From an uncultured Propionibacteriaceae bacterium (GTDB lineage: Bacteria; Actinomycetota; Actinomycetes; Propionibacteriales; Propionibacteriaceae): 6,497 bases of DNA. The stretch spans positions 1 through 6,497 of the forward strand of contig CALKHV010000126.1 of the NCBI GenBank assembly GCA_937988865.1, in the 5' to 3' direction. The notes under the pieces were generated by a model. That model did no database searches and was not told the origin of the DNA. It saw only the letters and a program-made list of their open reading frames with translations. Position numbers and translations under genes: made by a program. Each line of letters starts with the position of its first letter. The first letter of the stretch is position 1. Below, piece after piece: positions 5,455 through 6,497 of this stretch.

Positions 5455-6497
5455 ATGGCCCAGATCGTCGTCATGCCCCAGTTGGGCAACACCGTCGAGT
5501 CGTGCCTCATCACGAAGTGGCTGGTGGCGGTGGGCGACACTGTCGACGCCGGCACGACGTTGTGCGAGATCGAGACCGACAAGTCCACGATGGACGTCCC
5601 GGCAGGCACGGCGGGCGTCGTGCTCGCCCTGCTCGCGGCCGACGGGGACGATGTGCCGGTCAAGGAGCCGATCGCCGTCGTCGGTGCTGCAGGCGAGTCG
5701 GCCGAGGAGGCGCTCGCCGCCGCCGGCGTTGCGCCGCAGGTCACCGGTGAGGGAGGGGAGGTCGACGAGTCGAGGCCCGATGACCAGGCCCCCCAGGTCG
5801 CCGCCGTTGCCACGACGAGCGCCCGACACGCCGTGGCGACCGGCGCCGCCAGCCCGCGCGCCCGGGCACTCGCGGCGAGCAAGGGCGTCCGCATCGACGC
5901 CATCAGGGACGCCTCGGGCCCCCATGGACGCATCATCGAGCGCGACGTGCAGGCTGCCATCGCCGCCGGCCCCGGCCTGACTCGCGGGGCGTTCGGCGCC
6001 GCTGATCACGTCCCCGGACAGACCGGCACAGGCCTCGGTGGACGCGTGACGACCGCAGACCTGGCGTCCCCGACCGAGGCTGCGTCCACGTCTGCACCGA
6101 GGACGATCCCGACCGGCGAGTTCCCCGGCGCCTTCACCGACACCCCGCTCAAGGGCGTCCGCAAGCTGGTCAGTGACCGGATGCTCGCGTCCCTGCTCAA
6201 CTCGGCCCAGCTCACGTTCAACTCCTCGGCCAGGGCCTCGGCGCTGCTGGCCCTCCGCGCCCGCCTCAAGGCGTCCGATCCCAGCCTCGGCCTGCAGCAG
6301 GTGACCATCGGCGACCTGGTGGCCTTCGCGGCGGTCCAGACAGCGAAGCGGTATGCGTCCACGAATGCACACCTGTCTGACAACGTGCTGCGCACCTTCG
6401 AGACCGTCCACCTCGGCCTCGCGGTCGACACACCGCGCGGTCTGCTCGTCCCGACCGTCAGGGACGCGTCCTCGATGGGCCTGCGCGGCTTCTCCGC
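5455..6497 (+). CDS. E2 acyltransferase of a 2-oxo-acid/acetoin-dehydrogenase-type complex (3' end outside window)
   Basis: The frame is open from the ATG at 5455 to the end of the window (347 codons). Domain order is that of dihydrolipoamide acyltransferases: one lipoyl domain (about 1-78) with the lipoyl-accepting Lys43 in ETDKST; an Ala/Gly/Glu-rich linker; a peripheral-subunit-binding domain (about 131-169), seen as ASPRARALAASKGV and GRIIERDV; a second linker; and the first part of the catalytic domain from about 228 (PLKGVRKLVSDRM, HLGLAVDTPRGLLVPTVRDA). The catalytic HxxxDG motif would lie beyond the edge. E2 passes an acyl group from thiamine-dependent E1 via lipoate to CoA. A single lipoyl domain and this binding domain are typical of complexes with an alpha/beta E1. 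The second linker contains GTGLGGRVTTADL (191-203), a second copy of a binding-domain end. Context suggests a dedicated catabolic complex (inference), not the housekeeping one. It could also serve pyruvate, branched-chain or acetoin-like substrates. Confidence 0.9.
   Translation, partial: MAQIVVMPQLGNTVESCLITKWLVAVGDTVDAGTTLCEIETDKSTMDVPAGTAGVVLALLAADGDDVPVKEPIAVVGAAGESAEEALAAAGVAPQVTGEGGEVDESRPDDQAPQVAAVATTSARHAVATGAASPRARALAASKGVRIDAIRDASGPHGRIIERDVQAAIAAGPGLTRGAFGAADHVPGQTGTGLGGRVTTADLASPTEAASTSAPRTIPTGEFPGAFTDTPLKGVRKLVSDRMLASLLNSAQLTFNSSARASALLALRARLKASDPSLGLQQVTIGDLVAFAAVQTAKRYASTNAHLSDNVLRTFETVHLGLAVDTPRGLLVPTVRDASSMGLRGFS

Noticed and set aside
4714..6411. Long open frame of 565 codons on the - strand
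   Set aside because: It is antisense to the DeoR and E2 genes, both of which have clear family motifs; the antisense translation is low-complexity without a domain.

Overview
The window is a compact, GC-rich stretch (roughly 69-70% G+C by eye) with strong third-position G/C and Shine-Dalgarno-type starts. This suggests a high-GC actinobacterium; a finer placement cannot be read from the sequence. All five genes lie on the + strand and almost every base is coding. The large open frames on the - strand are shadows created by the base composition.

Layout: (1) bases 1-987, the C-terminal 328 codons of a protein that resembles the PHP metal-dependent hydrolase superfamily; (2) 997-2973, a fusion of a class II (zinc) aldolase and a short-chain dehydrogenase (SDR), whose SDR half carries sorbitol-6-phosphate-dehydrogenase-like signatures; (3) 2991-4592, a zinc-dependent medium-chain dehydrogenase of unusual length that appears to contain two nucleotide-binding domains in tandem. 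These three are separated by 9 and 17 bases and look like one operon. A 92-base gap (4593-4684) is the only non-coding stretch of note. It holds a candidate promoter overlapped by a perfect 15-base palindrome. (4) 4685-5452, a DeoR-family repressor; (5) 5455 to the window end, the first 347 codons of the E2 acyltransferase of a 2-oxo-acid-dehydrogenase-type complex (one lipoyl domain, one peripheral-subunit-binding domain, start of the catalytic domain). It begins 2 bases after the repressor's stop codon.

Reading the genes together (inference): this looks like a catabolic locus for a sugar, polyol or their phosphates, controlled by a DeoR regulator that may sense a phosphorylated intermediate. 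The two dehydrogenases would oxidise or interconvert polyol and keto forms, the aldolase would cleave a ketose (phosphate), and a dedicated thiamine-diphosphate/lipoate complex, of which only E2 is visible, would turn a keto product into an acyl-CoA. The substrate cannot be determined here. E1, E3, any kinase and any transporter would have to lie outside the window.

A second, independent signal is compositional. The hexamer GCGTCC/GGACGC occurs about 57 times, several-fold above what base composition predicts, with equal numbers on both strands. It appears to be sustained by unusual codon-pair choices (Ala-Ser as GCG-TCC, Gly-Arg as GGA-CGC) across all five genes.
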